16,703 nucleotides of DNA. Source: JBOHER01 sp050701115. Lineage in GTDB: Bacteria; Actinomycetota; Actinomycetes; Mycobacteriales; Pseudonocardiaceae. Below, in pieces: positions 1 through 6,412 of this stretch. The stretch is taken from contig JBOHER010000339.1 of assembly GCA_050701115.1 (NCBI GenBank), forward strand, positions 1 through 16,703, written 5' to 3'. Within the stretch, counting starts at the first letter, position 1; each line of letters opens with the position of its first letter. Under the pieces are notes generated by a model that did no database searches, had not been told where the DNA came from, and worked only from the letters and a program-made list of their open reading frames with translations. Both the position numbers and the translations under genes were made by a program.

Positions 1-114
1 CATGCGGTCGGCCAGCGTCGACTTGCCGTGGTCGATGTGCGCGATGATGCAGAAGTTCCGGATCAGCTCCGGCGGCGTGAAGGTGGTGTCGGCGAACTGA
101 GACGTTGGGGTCAC
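1..114 (-). CDS. lepA: Elongation factor 4 (LepA), N-terminal fragment
   Basis: The first 38 codons of a translational GTPase run off the left edge. The visible protein reaches the G1/P-loop: the stretch IIAHIDHGKSTLADRM (residues 23-38) contains the GHIDHGKST-type Walker A motif, here with AHIDHGKST as is usual in LepA. LepA is a ribosome-bound GTPase related to EF-G that acts on stalled or mistranslocated ribosomes and helps initiation-complex maturation. The start is GTG at 112-114, with GAGGAA about six bases upstream as ribosome binding site; the short acidic/threonine-rich N-terminal extension before the G domain is normal for actinobacterial LepA. IF-2 and EF-Tu also have an xHIDHGKST loop, but the PELIRNFCIIAHIDHGKSTLA context fits LepA. 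The rest of the gene lies outside the window. Confidence 0.9.
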   Translation of the reverse strand, partial: MTPTSQFADTTFTPPELIRNFCIIAHIDHGKSTLADRM

Positions 115-450
115 TCAGGGTTCCTCGCAGGTCGGTGGTAGCCCTCCTATGCTCCCATGCCGTCCTGGCCGGCCGTGACGACGGGACGGGTGAGTTGTCG
201 GCGCCTGCCTTACCGCCGCCGCGTGGCCTCCGCCAGGTCATCAACGGCACGTGCCGATGCTCCGCGTCTCCCAGCGGCCCTGCTATGACTTCGGTGCTGC
301 TCTCCCGGTTCCCTCACATTGCATCCTTCGCGATTCGTGGACCTGGAGCGCTCCCGCTCCTTCCCCGACGTGCCATCGTGCGCCAATCCTCCTGCGTCCA
401 CGGCGGGCAGTGTTCCACACTGAAGGCCTGACGTCCGCCGGGACACCTGC
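115..450. other. Intergenic region between lepA and the VOC gene
   Basis: This stretch of 336 bases lies upstream of lepA and downstream of the VOC gene, both on the minus strand. It must hold the lepA promoter unless lepA is co-transcribed with the VOC gene. I see no convincing -35/-10 pair, no tRNA-like T-loop and no recognisable protein; the reading frames that cross it encode arginine- and serine-rich low-complexity peptides typical of GC-rich shadow frames. The only structures seen are two small hairpins near the VOC end: CAGTGT/ACACTG at 408-422 and the stronger one at 441-463. Confidence 0.5.
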
Positions 451-463
451 CTACCTGGTGTCC
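441..463 (-). terminator. Candidate hairpin terminator of the VOC gene
   Basis: GGACACC (441-447) and GGTGTCC (457-463) form a perfect 7-bp stem around a 9-base loop that contains the stop codon of the VOC gene. A second 6-bp hairpin (408-422) follows about 20 bases further downstream in the direction of transcription. There is no U-tract, which is common for actinobacterial terminators. The role is inferred from position only. Confidence 0.35.
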
Positions 464-825
464 ACCCGCAGCGGGTGGTCGGCCGGAATTTCCACCAGCA
501 CGATCCGGGTGCCGTCCGGGTCGGAGATCCATGCCTCGATCAGGCCCCACGGCTCACGGCGCGGCTCACGGTCTATGGGCAGGCCCTGGTTGACGAGTTC
601 CGCGACGGTGGCGGCCAGATCGCGAACCTGCAGCCAGAGCGCGATGTCGGCACCTCCGCCCCCGGCGCCGTTGCCCACGACCTCGAGGAAGCCGTGGCCG
701 AGGAAGAATACGGTGCCGCCGGGAAACTCGCGGTAGATCGCCAGGCCGAGCGTGTCGGCGTAGAACGCGCGGGATCGTTCCCAATCGGTCGGCTTCAGCA
801 AGACGCGACTACTCAGTACCTCCAT
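451..825 (-). CDS. VOC-family (glyoxalase/bleomycin resistance-like) protein
   Basis: A 124-residue protein that fits a single vicinal-oxygen-chelate (VOC) unit of two beta-alpha-beta-beta-beta modules. It has the typical opening 'V-L-L-K-P-T-D-W-E-R-S-R-A-F-Y', the 'YADTLGLAIYREFPGG' strand-turn, 'GHGFLEVVG' in the middle and the closing module 'WGLIEAWISDPDGTRIVLVEIP', in which DPDG is a hallmark of the second module. Members bind a metal and act as glyoxalases, dioxygenases, epimerases or antibiotic-binding proteins; the substrate cannot be told from sequence. The final Glu in 'IVLVEIP' is at the usual metal-ligand position. The start is ATG at 823-825, with purine-rich AGAAGG directly before it and AGGTAGGG further up. 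It stands alone between lepA and the rpsT leader, transcribed divergently from rpsT. Confidence 0.88.
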   Translation of the reverse strand: MEVLSSRVLLKPTDWERSRAFYADTLGLAIYREFPGGTVFFLGHGFLEVVGNGAGGGGADIALWLQVRDLAATVAELVNQGLPIDREPRREPWGLIEAWISDPDGTRIVLVEIPADHPLRVDTR

Positions 826-1123
826 CCTTCTATCCCTACCTGCGGCGAGGGAGCCGCGCGACCGCTGTTAACCTTGTCAGCGTCGAATTCATCGGTCGGG
901 CTATTTGCGGCTATCAACGCGCGCCTCGCGCGATGGTTGCCGAGCTTCAGCCGCCACGAGCCACCCTCCGGGCGGCCCTGTCGGCTGAAAGTGAGCAGCC
1001 CTTCCGGCGTTGCCGTGTGGCATTCCGCAAGGGAGGAAGCCTGCACCGACCCGCACGGGTGGGCAGGGCCATGACGACGCGGCACGACTTCCACCAAGGA
1101 CGAAAGACCTAAGGAGCGCCCAC
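826..1123 (+). promoter_or_regulatory. Divergent control region and long structured 5' leader of rpsT
   Basis: About 300 bases separate the VOC start from rpsT, long for a ribosomal protein gene. The last ~130 bases are rich in pairing. CCCTT (999-1003) can pair with AAGGG (1029-1033), extended outside by GCAG (995-998) with CTGC (1041-1044). CCTGC (1040-1044) can instead pair with GCAGG (1063-1067), enclosing a tight ACCC/GGGT hairpin (1049-1060). The two pairings share 1041-1044 and are mutually exclusive, as in switch-like leaders. Ribosomal protein leaders often bind their own product for feedback control, which is a possible role here. No consensus promoter was found; TTGTCA at 874-879 is a weak -35 candidate without a well-spaced -10. 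Confidence 0.4.
1071..1112 (+). CDS. Possible 13-codon upstream ORF in the rpsT leader
   Basis: ATG at 1071 opens a short frame (MTTRHDFHQGRKT) that ends with TAA at 1110-1112; the last two bases of this stop belong to the rpsT Shine-Dalgarno AAGGAG (1111-1116). Such an arrangement would place a terminating ribosome on the rpsT binding site and could couple translation. Its own binding site is weak (GCAGGG ending just before the ATG). There is no independent evidence that it is translated, and a chance ATG is quite possible. Confidence 0.2.
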   Translation: MTTRHDFHQGRKT

Positions 1124-1384
1124 GTGGCCAATATCAAGTCCCAGATGAAGCGCATCAAGACCAACGAGAAGGCTCGCCAGCGCAACCAGGCCCTCAAGTC
1201 CTCGGTGAAGACCGCGATCCGCAAGTTCCGTGCGGCTGCGGAGGCCGGTGACAAGGACAAGGCCCTCGAGTTGCAGCGCGTAGCCGCCAGGAAGCTGGAC
1301 AAGGCCGCAGGCAAGGGCGTCATCCACGCCAACCAGGCCGCCAACAAGAAGTCGGCGATGGCCAAGCGCACCAACGCGCTCTGA
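1124..1384 (+). CDS. rpsT: 30S ribosomal protein S20
   Basis: An 86-residue, strongly basic, alpha-helical protein beginning MANIKSQMKRIKTNEKARQ, which is the S20 N-terminus, and ending in the typical 'IHANQAANKKSAMAKRTN' block. S20 is a primary binder of 16S rRNA (the 5' domain and helix 44) and assists 30S assembly. The start is GTG at 1124, chosen because AAGGAG (1111-1116) lies seven bases upstream and because S20 proteins begin here; a longer in-frame ORF to 1010 is only leader sequence. It is a single-gene unit, convergent with holA and closed by the hairpin at 1397-1439. rpsT next to holA in opposite orientation is the arrangement seen in mycobacteria. Confidence 0.97.
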   Translation: MANIKSQMKRIKTNEKARQRNQALKSSVKTAIRKFRAAAEAGDKDKALELQRVAARKLDKAAGKGVIHANQAANKKSAMAKRTNAL

Positions 1385-1396
1385 GCCACGCTCACC

Positions 1397-1439
1397 CAAG
1401 GGAGCTTTGGTGCGCATGATGCGCACCAAAGCTCCCTTG
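1397..1439. terminator. Bidirectional hairpin terminator between rpsT and holA
   Basis: A perfect 21-base inverted repeat, with arms 1397-1417 and 1419-1439, can fold into a 20-bp stem with a TGA triloop. The arm reads CAAGGGAGCTTTGGTGCGCA. It begins 12 bases after the rpsT stop and ends 20 bases before the holA stop, so it serves both convergent genes. There is no U-tract, in line with many actinobacterial terminators. Confidence 0.9.
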
Positions 1440-1459
1440 AGTCGTTTCAGGGCGCGCGC

Positions 1460-2440
1460 CTAGCGGTGCTCCTTGGCCGCGACGATCTGCAGCGTCGCGC
1501 GTTCAAGAGCGTAGCCAGGGTCGGCGGCTGCGCCCTTCACCTCGGCGTTGAGCGTGGCGACGATCCCCATGGCCTCGGTGAGCGCCTGCCTGCTCCAGCC
1601 CCGCACTTGCCCCTGCGCCTTGCGGATCTTCCACGGCGGCATGCCGAGCTCCCCTGCCATGTGGTTCGGGTTGCCGCGGCCCGCGGCGGCCACCCGAGCG
1701 ATCGTGCGGACGGCGTCGGCCAGCGCATCGGCGACGAGCACATGCGGCACGCCGATCTGCAGCGCCCAGCGCAGCGCCTCCAGCGCACCCGCGCGGTCCC
1801 CCGCCACCGCCTTCTCCGCCACCACGAAGCCGGTCACATCGGCGCGTCCCCGGTGGTACCGGCGAACCGCCTGCTCGTCGATGGTGCCACCGGAATCGGC
1901 GACCAGTTGAGCGGCTGCGGACGCCAGTTCGCGCAGGTCGCTGCCGACCGATTCGACCAAGGCGGCAACACCCGCCGGGTCGATGCGTCCGCCTACGCGC
2001 CGGACCTCGTTGCGGACGAAAGTCTCGCGATCGGCCGGCTTGCTGAGCTTGGCGCACTCGGTGACCATCGCTCCCGCCTTGCGCAGCGCCGACGGCAGCG
2101 CCTTCGCTCCCTTGCTCCGGCCTCCCCCGGTATGCACGACAACCAGCACTACCCCGTCCGCCGGGTCGGCGGCGTAGGACATGATCGCGTCCGCGACCTC
2201 CTGGGACACCTCGTGCGCGGCCTCGAGAGCGACCACCCTGCCCTCGCTGAACAGCGACGGGCTCACCAGTTCGGCCAGTACCGGCGCGGTGAGCTCGGCG
2301 GCCTTCAGTCTCGTCAGGTCGGCGGTCGGATCGACTCGCCGCGCGGCGTCGAGTGACGCGCGAACCGCACGTTCGACCAGCAGTGGCTCGTCGCCGATGA
2401 CCAGATGCAGGGGCGAGACGGCGGTAGCGGGTGCGCTCAC
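1460..2440 (-). CDS. holA: DNA polymerase III, delta subunit
   Basis: A 326-residue clamp-loader subunit, close to the usual length. The N-terminal part 'PLHLVIGDEPLLVERAV' corresponds to the start of delta, where the domain that opens the beta clamp begins; 'SLFSEGRVVALEAA' matches the beta-interacting region; 'VESVGSDLRELASAAAQL' and the C-terminal collar region 'GNPNHMAGELGMPPWKIRKA' are also characteristic. It lacks Walker motifs, as delta should. Delta works with gamma/tau and delta' to load the sliding clamp. The chosen start is GTG at 2438-2440 (protein beginning MSAPATAVSPLHLV), because the in-frame upstream extension to 2614 is arginine/serine-rich and crosses the thrC control region. 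It sits between rpsT (convergent) and thrC (divergent); in mycobacteria comEC is the upstream neighbour, so thrC is an insertion in this line. Confidence 0.93.
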   Translation of the reverse strand: MSAPATAVSPLHLVIGDEPLLVERAVRASLDAARRVDPTADLTRLKAAELTAPVLAELVSPSLFSEGRVVALEAAHEVSQEVADAIMSYAADPADGVVLVVVHTGGGRSKGAKALPSALRKAGAMVTECAKLSKPADRETFVRNEVRRVGGRIDPAGVAALVESVGSDLRELASAAAQLVADSGGTIDEQAVRRYHRGRADVTGFVVAEKAVAGDRAGALEALRWALQIGVPHVLVADALADAVRTIARVAAAGRGNPNHMAGELGMPPWKIRKAQGQVRGWSRQALTEAMGIVATLNAEVKGAAADPGYALERATLQIVAAKEHR

Positions 2441-2489
2441 GGTCTCTGATCCTGCCACGCGCCGCCGACACGATGCGGCTCGCGGGGAT

Positions 2490-2502
2490 CTCACAGTGTG
2501 AG
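2490..2502. promoter_or_regulatory. 13-bp palindrome between holA and thrC
   Basis: CTCACAGTGTGAG is a perfect palindrome of two 6-base arms around one base, located 50 bases upstream of the holA start and about 120 bases upstream of the thrC riboswitch. Its size fits an operator for a dimeric regulator or a small hairpin near the holA promoter. No regulator can be named. Confidence 0.3.
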
Positions 2503-2609
2503 CCACGTCAATCTCCGGCCTTGTCGCGTGGCATACCCGCGAGGCCGTGCCGTAACGTGTACTCGCAGACAGCGCGCACGGCGTAGCCGTCGACCACAAC
2601 CGAATACCG

Positions 2610-2743
2610 CTCATCCAGAGGGGCAGAGGGACCGGCCCGAAGAAGCCCCGGCAACCGGCGTCAGCCAGTCATCTCGATTCAGCGAGGTAGCTGACGATCA
2701 CGGTGCCAACTCCGACCCACCGAGTCACTGTGGGACAGATGAG
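2610..2743 (+). promoter_or_regulatory. SAM-I (S-box) riboswitch controlling thrC
   Basis: The conserved S-box core is directly visible. P1 is CTCATC (2610-2615) with GATGAG (2738-2743). The kink-turn/P2 block contains GAGGGACCGGCCCGAAGAAG followed by CCCCGGCAACC (2626-2656). P3 is GTCAGC (2660-2665) with GCTGAC (2690-2695), capped by CTCG/CGAG (2673-2686). The joining segment is GGTGCCAACTCC (2702-2713). P4 is CCCAC (2716-2720) with GTGGG (2730-2734), followed by ACAGATGAG. This matches SAM-I rather than the SAM-IV type also found in actinobacteria, because it has a P4 hairpin and the GGTGCCAA junction. The 3' strand of P1 overlaps the thrC ribosome binding site GAGGAAGGAA (2741-2750), so SAM binding should block translation initiation directly. 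No separate terminator stem fits between P1 and the ATG at 2758. Confidence 0.95.
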
Positions 2744-2757
2744 GAAGGAACCTCGCG

Positions 2758-4032
2758 ATGACAGCAACCTTCGGCGCCCCCGGCACGATCGCCTCCGGCA
2801 AGACCCTCAACCTCGGTCCAGCCGTCGAGCTCGTCTCCAAGGAAGAAGGACACCGCCAGCCGCTGGCCCCGGAGTTCGTTTCCGCCGAGGACTTCTCCCC
2901 GCTCGAGGTCGCTTACGACTTCGGCACCATCCGCCGCGAAGACATCGAGCGCGGTCCGCGCAACATCTGGCGCTACAAGAAGCTGCTGCCGGTGCCATCC
3001 CACGTCGAGGAGATCCCCAACCTCGAGCCGGGCTGTACCAAGCTGGTGCGTGCCGACCGGCTTGCGCAAGCCCTCGGGGTCAAGCGCATCTGGATCAAGG
3101 ACGACACCGGCAACCCGACGCACTCCTTCAAGGACCGCGTGGTGGCAGTCGCACTCGCCGCTGCCCGCGAGTTCGGGTTCACCGTGCTGGCCTGTCCTTC
3201 CACCGGCAACCTGGCCAACGCGGTGGCCGCTGCTGCTGCGCGTGCGGGCTGGGACTCGGTGGTGTTGATCCCGGCCTCCCTCGAGCGCGCGAAGGTACTC
3301 ACCACCGCCGTCTACGACGGCTCGCTGATCGCCGTGGACGGCAACTATGACGACGTGAACCGGCTCGCCACGCAGCTGGCCGCGGAGAACGAGAACTGGG
3401 CGTTCGTCAACGTCAACGTCCGCCCGTACTACTCGGAAGGCTCCAAGACGCTGGCATTCGAGGTCGCCGAGCAGCTCGGCTGGCGCCTTCCCGAGCAGAT
3501 CGTGGTGCCTATCGCCTCCGGATCCCAGCTGACCAAGGTGGACAAGGGTTTCCGGGAGCTCGGCCAGGTCGGCCTCGTCGAGCCCACCCCGTACAAGGTG
3601 TTCGGCGCCCAGGCCACCGGCTGCTCCCCCGTCTCGCACGCCTTCAAGAACGGCTACGACGTGGTGCAGCCGGTCAAGCCGGACACCATCGCGCGGTCAC
3701 TCGCGATCGGCAACCCGGCGGACGGTCCCTACGTGCTGGACACCGTCAACCGCACCGGCGGCGCCATCGAGGACGTCACCGACGAAGAGGTGGTCGAAGG
3801 CATCCGGCTGCTCGCCCGCACCGAGGGCATCTTCGCCGAGACCGCCGGTGGGGTCACCGTGGCCACCGCGAAGAAGCTCATCGAGACCGGCCAGATCGAC
3901 CCGGACGCCGAGACGGTCTTGCTGATCACGGGTGACGGCCTGAAAACATTGGACGCCGTGCAGGACCGAATCGGCCCCAAGGCCACGGTGCCGCCGAACG
4001 TCGACGCCGTCCGCACCGCGCTGGCGAGCTGA
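2758..4032 (+). CDS. thrC: Threonine synthase (PLP-dependent, fold type II)
   Basis: A 424-residue PLP enzyme. The PLP-binding lysine is K125 in NPTHSFKDRV, preceded by the 'IWIKDDTGNPT' strand; the cofactor phosphate loop is 'PSTGNLANAV' (148-157). Threonine synthase converts O-phosphohomoserine to threonine. The protein is longer than the ~350-residue hom-thrC-thrB operon form of actinobacteria and carries an N-terminal extension of about 70 residues, so it may be a second ThrC paralogue; this is inference, because the rest of the genome is not visible. Start ATG 2758 follows GAGGAAGGAA at good spacing. Control is by the SAM-I riboswitch upstream. It is monocistronic and sits between comEC and holA, where mycobacteria have no gene. 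Substrate specificity toward O-phosphohomoserine cannot be proved from sequence: cysteate synthase and related enzymes share this fold. Confidence 0.93.
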   Translation: MTATFGAPGTIASGKTLNLGPAVELVSKEEGHRQPLAPEFVSAEDFSPLEVAYDFGTIRREDIERGPRNIWRYKKLLPVPSHVEEIPNLEPGCTKLVRADRLAQALGVKRIWIKDDTGNPTHSFKDRVVAVALAAAREFGFTVLACPSTGNLANAVAAAAARAGWDSVVLIPASLERAKVLTTAVYDGSLIAVDGNYDDVNRLATQLAAENENWAFVNVNVRPYYSEGSKTLAFEVAEQLGWRLPEQIVVPIASGSQLTKVDKGFRELGQVGLVEPTPYKVFGAQATGCSPVSHAFKNGYDVVQPVKPDTIARSLAIGNPADGPYVLDTVNRTGGAIEDVTDEEVVEGIRLLARTEGIFAETAGGVTVATAKKLIETGQIDPDAETVLLITGDGLKTLDAVQDRIGPKATVPPNVDAVRTALAS

Positions 4033-6412
4033 GCGGGCGGGCCGCGGGCGGGCCGCGGGCGGCCCGGATCACCAGAGGTCCTCGTTCGTCGGCCAGCAGC
4101 GCGGTGTCGCCGTGCAGATCGGTGCGGATCACCAGGGCACCCGATGCGGTCAGCATGTCGAGCACCCCTTGGTTGGGATGCCCGTACCGGTTGTCCGCAC
4201 CGACACCGATCAGGGCGATCCTGGGCGCGACCGCGTCAAGGAACTCCGGCGAGGTGAACCTGCTTCCGTGATGTGGCACCTTCAGCACGTCCGCCCGCAG
4301 GTCCTCACCCGACGCGACTAGATCAGCTTGGGCTGCCAGTTCGACATCGCCGGTGAGCAGCACCCGCGCCGCAGGCGTGGTCGCCATGATGACCAGCGAG
4401 GTGTTGTTGATGGCGGTGCCGTCCGGTTCCCCGGCGTCCAGCCGCACGACATGGCGCGGGCCGATAACGTGCAGGGCGAGGCTCGGCCACCGCAGTCGCT
4501 CGCCCGCCGTCAGCTCCAGCAGCGGAACCTCGAACTGATCGGCGACCGCGACAACCTGGTGCCACGCCCAGTGCGGTGCACGGCCGCGTCCCACCGCGAC
4601 GCCGCCGACCTGGCGGCCATCCAGCACCGCTGACAAGCCACCGATGTGATCAGCATGCAGGTGGCTCAATGCCACCAACGGGATCCGGTCGACGCCCAGC
4701 CGGTCCAGGCATCGATCGATAGCGCCGAGTTCATTGCCGGTGTCGACTACCACCGCACGGCCGGGCTCCCCGGTGGCGAGGACGAATCCGTCCCCCTGGC
4801 CAACGTCGCAGGCCGCCACCGCCCACCCCGACGGAGGCCACGCCGGGCTGATCGCACGCACCGGCACGAACACGAGCAGCACCCCGGCCAGCGCCGCGGC
4901 CACGGCGACGCGGAACCGGCGATACCGGAACACCAACACGCCCACCGCGGAGACCAGTGCGGCGAGTAGTCCACCCCACCAGCCATCGGGCCAGCTGATC
5001 ACCGCACCGGGCACTGCGGCCGCCTTGCGCGCGACCATGATGAGCCAGCTCGCCTCTGGCCCGGCCAGCCGCACGAACAGTTCGGCCAACCACGGGGCGG
5101 TGCCCGCGGTGACCGCGGCCAGCACACCGAGAACCGTGGCGGGTGCGACCACCGGGGCGGCAAGGATGTTCGCGGCGACCGTGACCAGACTGATCTCGCC
5201 CGCCATCCCGGCAATGATCGGCGCGGTCACCACGAAAGCGGCCAACGGAATCGCCAGCCCTTCCGCCACGCCCGGCGGCACCCCCCTGCTGCGCATGCCT
5301 GCCACCCAGAGCGGTGCGAGCAGCACAAGTGCGGCGGTCGCCACCACGGAAAGTGCGAAACCGAAACTGACCGCCATCGCCGGATCGACCAGCACCAGCG
5401 AGACGACGGCGAATGCGAGCGCGGGCAGTGCAGAGCCCTTCCTGCCCAGCAACAATGCGAGCAATCCGACGGCACCCATCACACCGGCCCGAAGCACGCT
5501 GGGCTCATTACCGACCAGGATCAGGAAGCCGACCAACGCGAGGCAGGCGACAGCCGCCGAAACCCGTGGCCCCACCCGGAACAGTCGCAACAGCAGCAGC
5601 ACCGCCCCCACCACGATGGCCACGTTAGAACCGGAGACCGCGAGCAAGTGGGACATACCCGCGTCCAGGAACTCCTCCTCGACCCGGCGCGGCATGGCGC
5701 TGGTGTCGCCCGCGACCAGCCCCGGCAGCAGCCCCGCCTCCTCCTCGCCCAGCACCCGAGTGGCGTCCCGTAGATCGGCCCGTACCGACTCAGCCGCGCG
5801 CTGCCACCACGGTGCACCGGTGATCTCGGCAGGAGGCCCCCGGGTGTGCAGCACAGCTGCGAGTAACTCCCCAGATCGCGCCGGGGCCAACGTGCCGGTG
5901 GCGGTCACCTGCTGGCCGGGCAACAACCGCGACCAACGCTCGGCAGGCGCGATGATCAGGACACTGCCCGCGGTGTGCACCGGGACGCCGTTCACCCGAG
6001 CCTGCAGCACGTCGGCGGTCACTACGACCGCGCGGGCGGTCCCCGGCTGATTCGCGAATCCTTCCGTCCGTACCGGACGCGCCCCTTCGGCGAGTTCCGC
6101 CCGGATAACAGCCTGCCCGCCACGGCCGGCTTCGGCACGCAGCGGATCATGAGCGTTGGCATACAGGCGCAGCGACAGCGGGTAGGTGATCAACAAGCCG
6201 GCGACCAGCAGCGGCAGCGCCGCACTTGGCCGCACCTTGGCCCGGCGCAGCAGGCCGATGCCCGTCACCACGGCAAGCAATCCGCACCCGAGCGCGCACC
6301 ACCACGCCGCACCAAGCCCGAGCATCCCCGCCAGCCAGGTGATCAGGGCTGCCGGAACGAGCCGCAGATCGTGGTGCGCCCAGCGTCGCGCGCCTGCCGC
6401 CTCGCCGGTCAT
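3926..6412 (-). CDS. comEC: ComEC/Rec2 family DNA-uptake channel protein
   Basis: An 828-residue membrane protein. The N-terminus has hydrophobic helices (residues ~18-85) and a DUF4131-like soluble domain (~85-200). The competence domain follows, with the signature 'FLDAGMSHLLAVSGSNVAIV' (about 245-265), and a run of transmembrane helices to ~520. The C-terminal metallo-beta-lactamase domain opens with 'ACDVGQGDGFVLATG' and contains the metal motif SHLHADHIGG (~580-590) and 'KVPHHGSRFTSPEF'. ComEC forms the inner-membrane pore for single-stranded DNA, and the MBL domain is thought to degrade the other strand. The ATG start overlaps the comEA stop (ATGA), so the two are translationally coupled. 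The conserved part ends at 'HGDTALLADERGPLVIRA'; the last ~41 residues are Pro/Arg-rich and are read from the antisense of thrC, a probably non-native tail. Confidence 0.93.
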   Translation of the reverse strand: MTGEAAGARRWAHHDLRLVPAALITWLAGMLGLGAAWWCALGCGLLAVVTGIGLLRRAKVRPSAALPLLVAGLLITYPLSLRLYANAHDPLRAEAGRGGQAVIRAELAEGARPVRTEGFANQPGTARAVVVTADVLQARVNGVPVHTAGSVLIIAPAERWSRLLPGQQVTATGTLAPARSGELLAAVLHTRGPPAEITGAPWWQRAAESVRADLRDATRVLGEEEAGLLPGLVAGDTSAMPRRVEEEFLDAGMSHLLAVSGSNVAIVVGAVLLLLRLFRVGPRVSAAVACLALVGFLILVGNEPSVLRAGVMGAVGLLALLLGRKGSALPALAFAVVSLVLVDPAMAVSFGFALSVVATAALVLLAPLWVAGMRSRGVPPGVAEGLAIPLAAFVVTAPIIAGMAGEISLVTVAANILAAPVVAPATVLGVLAAVTAGTAPWLAELFVRLAGPEASWLIMVARKAAAVPGAVISWPDGWWGGLLAALVSAVGVLVFRYRRFRVAVAAALAGVLLVFVPVRAISPAWPPSGWAVAACDVGQGDGFVLATGEPGRAVVVDTGNELGAIDRCLDRLGVDRIPLVALSHLHADHIGGLSAVLDGRQVGGVAVGRGRAPHWAWHQVVAVADQFEVPLLELTAGERLRWPSLALHVIGPRHVVRLDAGEPDGTAINNTSLVIMATTPAARVLLTGDVELAAQADLVASGEDLRADVLKVPHHGSRFTSPEFLDAVAPRIALIGVGADNRYGHPNQGVLDMLTASGALVIRTDLHGDTALLADERGPLVIRAARGPPAARPLSSPARCGRRRRSAAPWPWGRFGPARRPMFSGRHP
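4033..4065. repeat. 11-bp tandem repeat, three copies, at the thrC/comEC junction
   Basis: GCGGGCGGGCC occurs at 4033-4043 and 4044-4054, then as GCGGGCGGCCC at 4055-4065 (one mismatch). It starts right after the thrC stop codon and lies inside the comEC frame just past its conserved C-terminus. Because 11 is not a multiple of 3, any change in copy number would shift the comEC reading frame at this point. Confidence 0.9.
4049..4066 (+). terminator. Candidate GC hairpin terminator of thrC
   Basis: CGGGCCGC (4049-4056) pairs with GCGGCCCG (4059-4066), a self-complementary block 17 bases after the thrC stop. Allowing a realistic four-base loop leaves about seven G-C pairs. There is no U-tract. 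It arises from the tandem repeat, so it could be a by-product rather than a selected terminator. Confidence 0.4.

Noticed and set aside
210..446. 78-residue minus-strand ORF between lepA and the VOC gene
   Set aside because: Arg/Ser/Ala-rich with no motif, no clear ribosome binding site and other frames equally open; no support as a gene.
1000..1070. Signal recognition particle RNA or RNase P RNA fragment in the rpsT leader
   Set aside because: GGGAGGAAG looks superficially similar, but the conserved SRP loop and RNase P P4 sequences are absent.
1466..2356. 296-residue plus-strand ORF opposite holA
   Set aside because: Composition of an antisense shadow with no recognisable motif; HolA is well supported.
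2441..2614. N-terminal extension of HolA to 2614
   Set aside because: It is Arg/Ser-rich, covers the thrC promoter region and enters the riboswitch, and HolA proteins begin near the GTG at 2440.
2610..2743. SAM-IV riboswitch instead of SAM-I
   Set aside because: The element has a P4 hairpin and the GGTGCCAA junction followed by GATGAG closing P1, as in SAM-I; SAM-IV lacks this P4 arrangement.
4734..6050. 438-residue plus-strand ORF inside comEC
   Set aside because: Thr/Ala/Ser/Pro-rich low-complexity translation typical of the antisense frame of a GC-rich gene; comEC on the other strand has clear domains.
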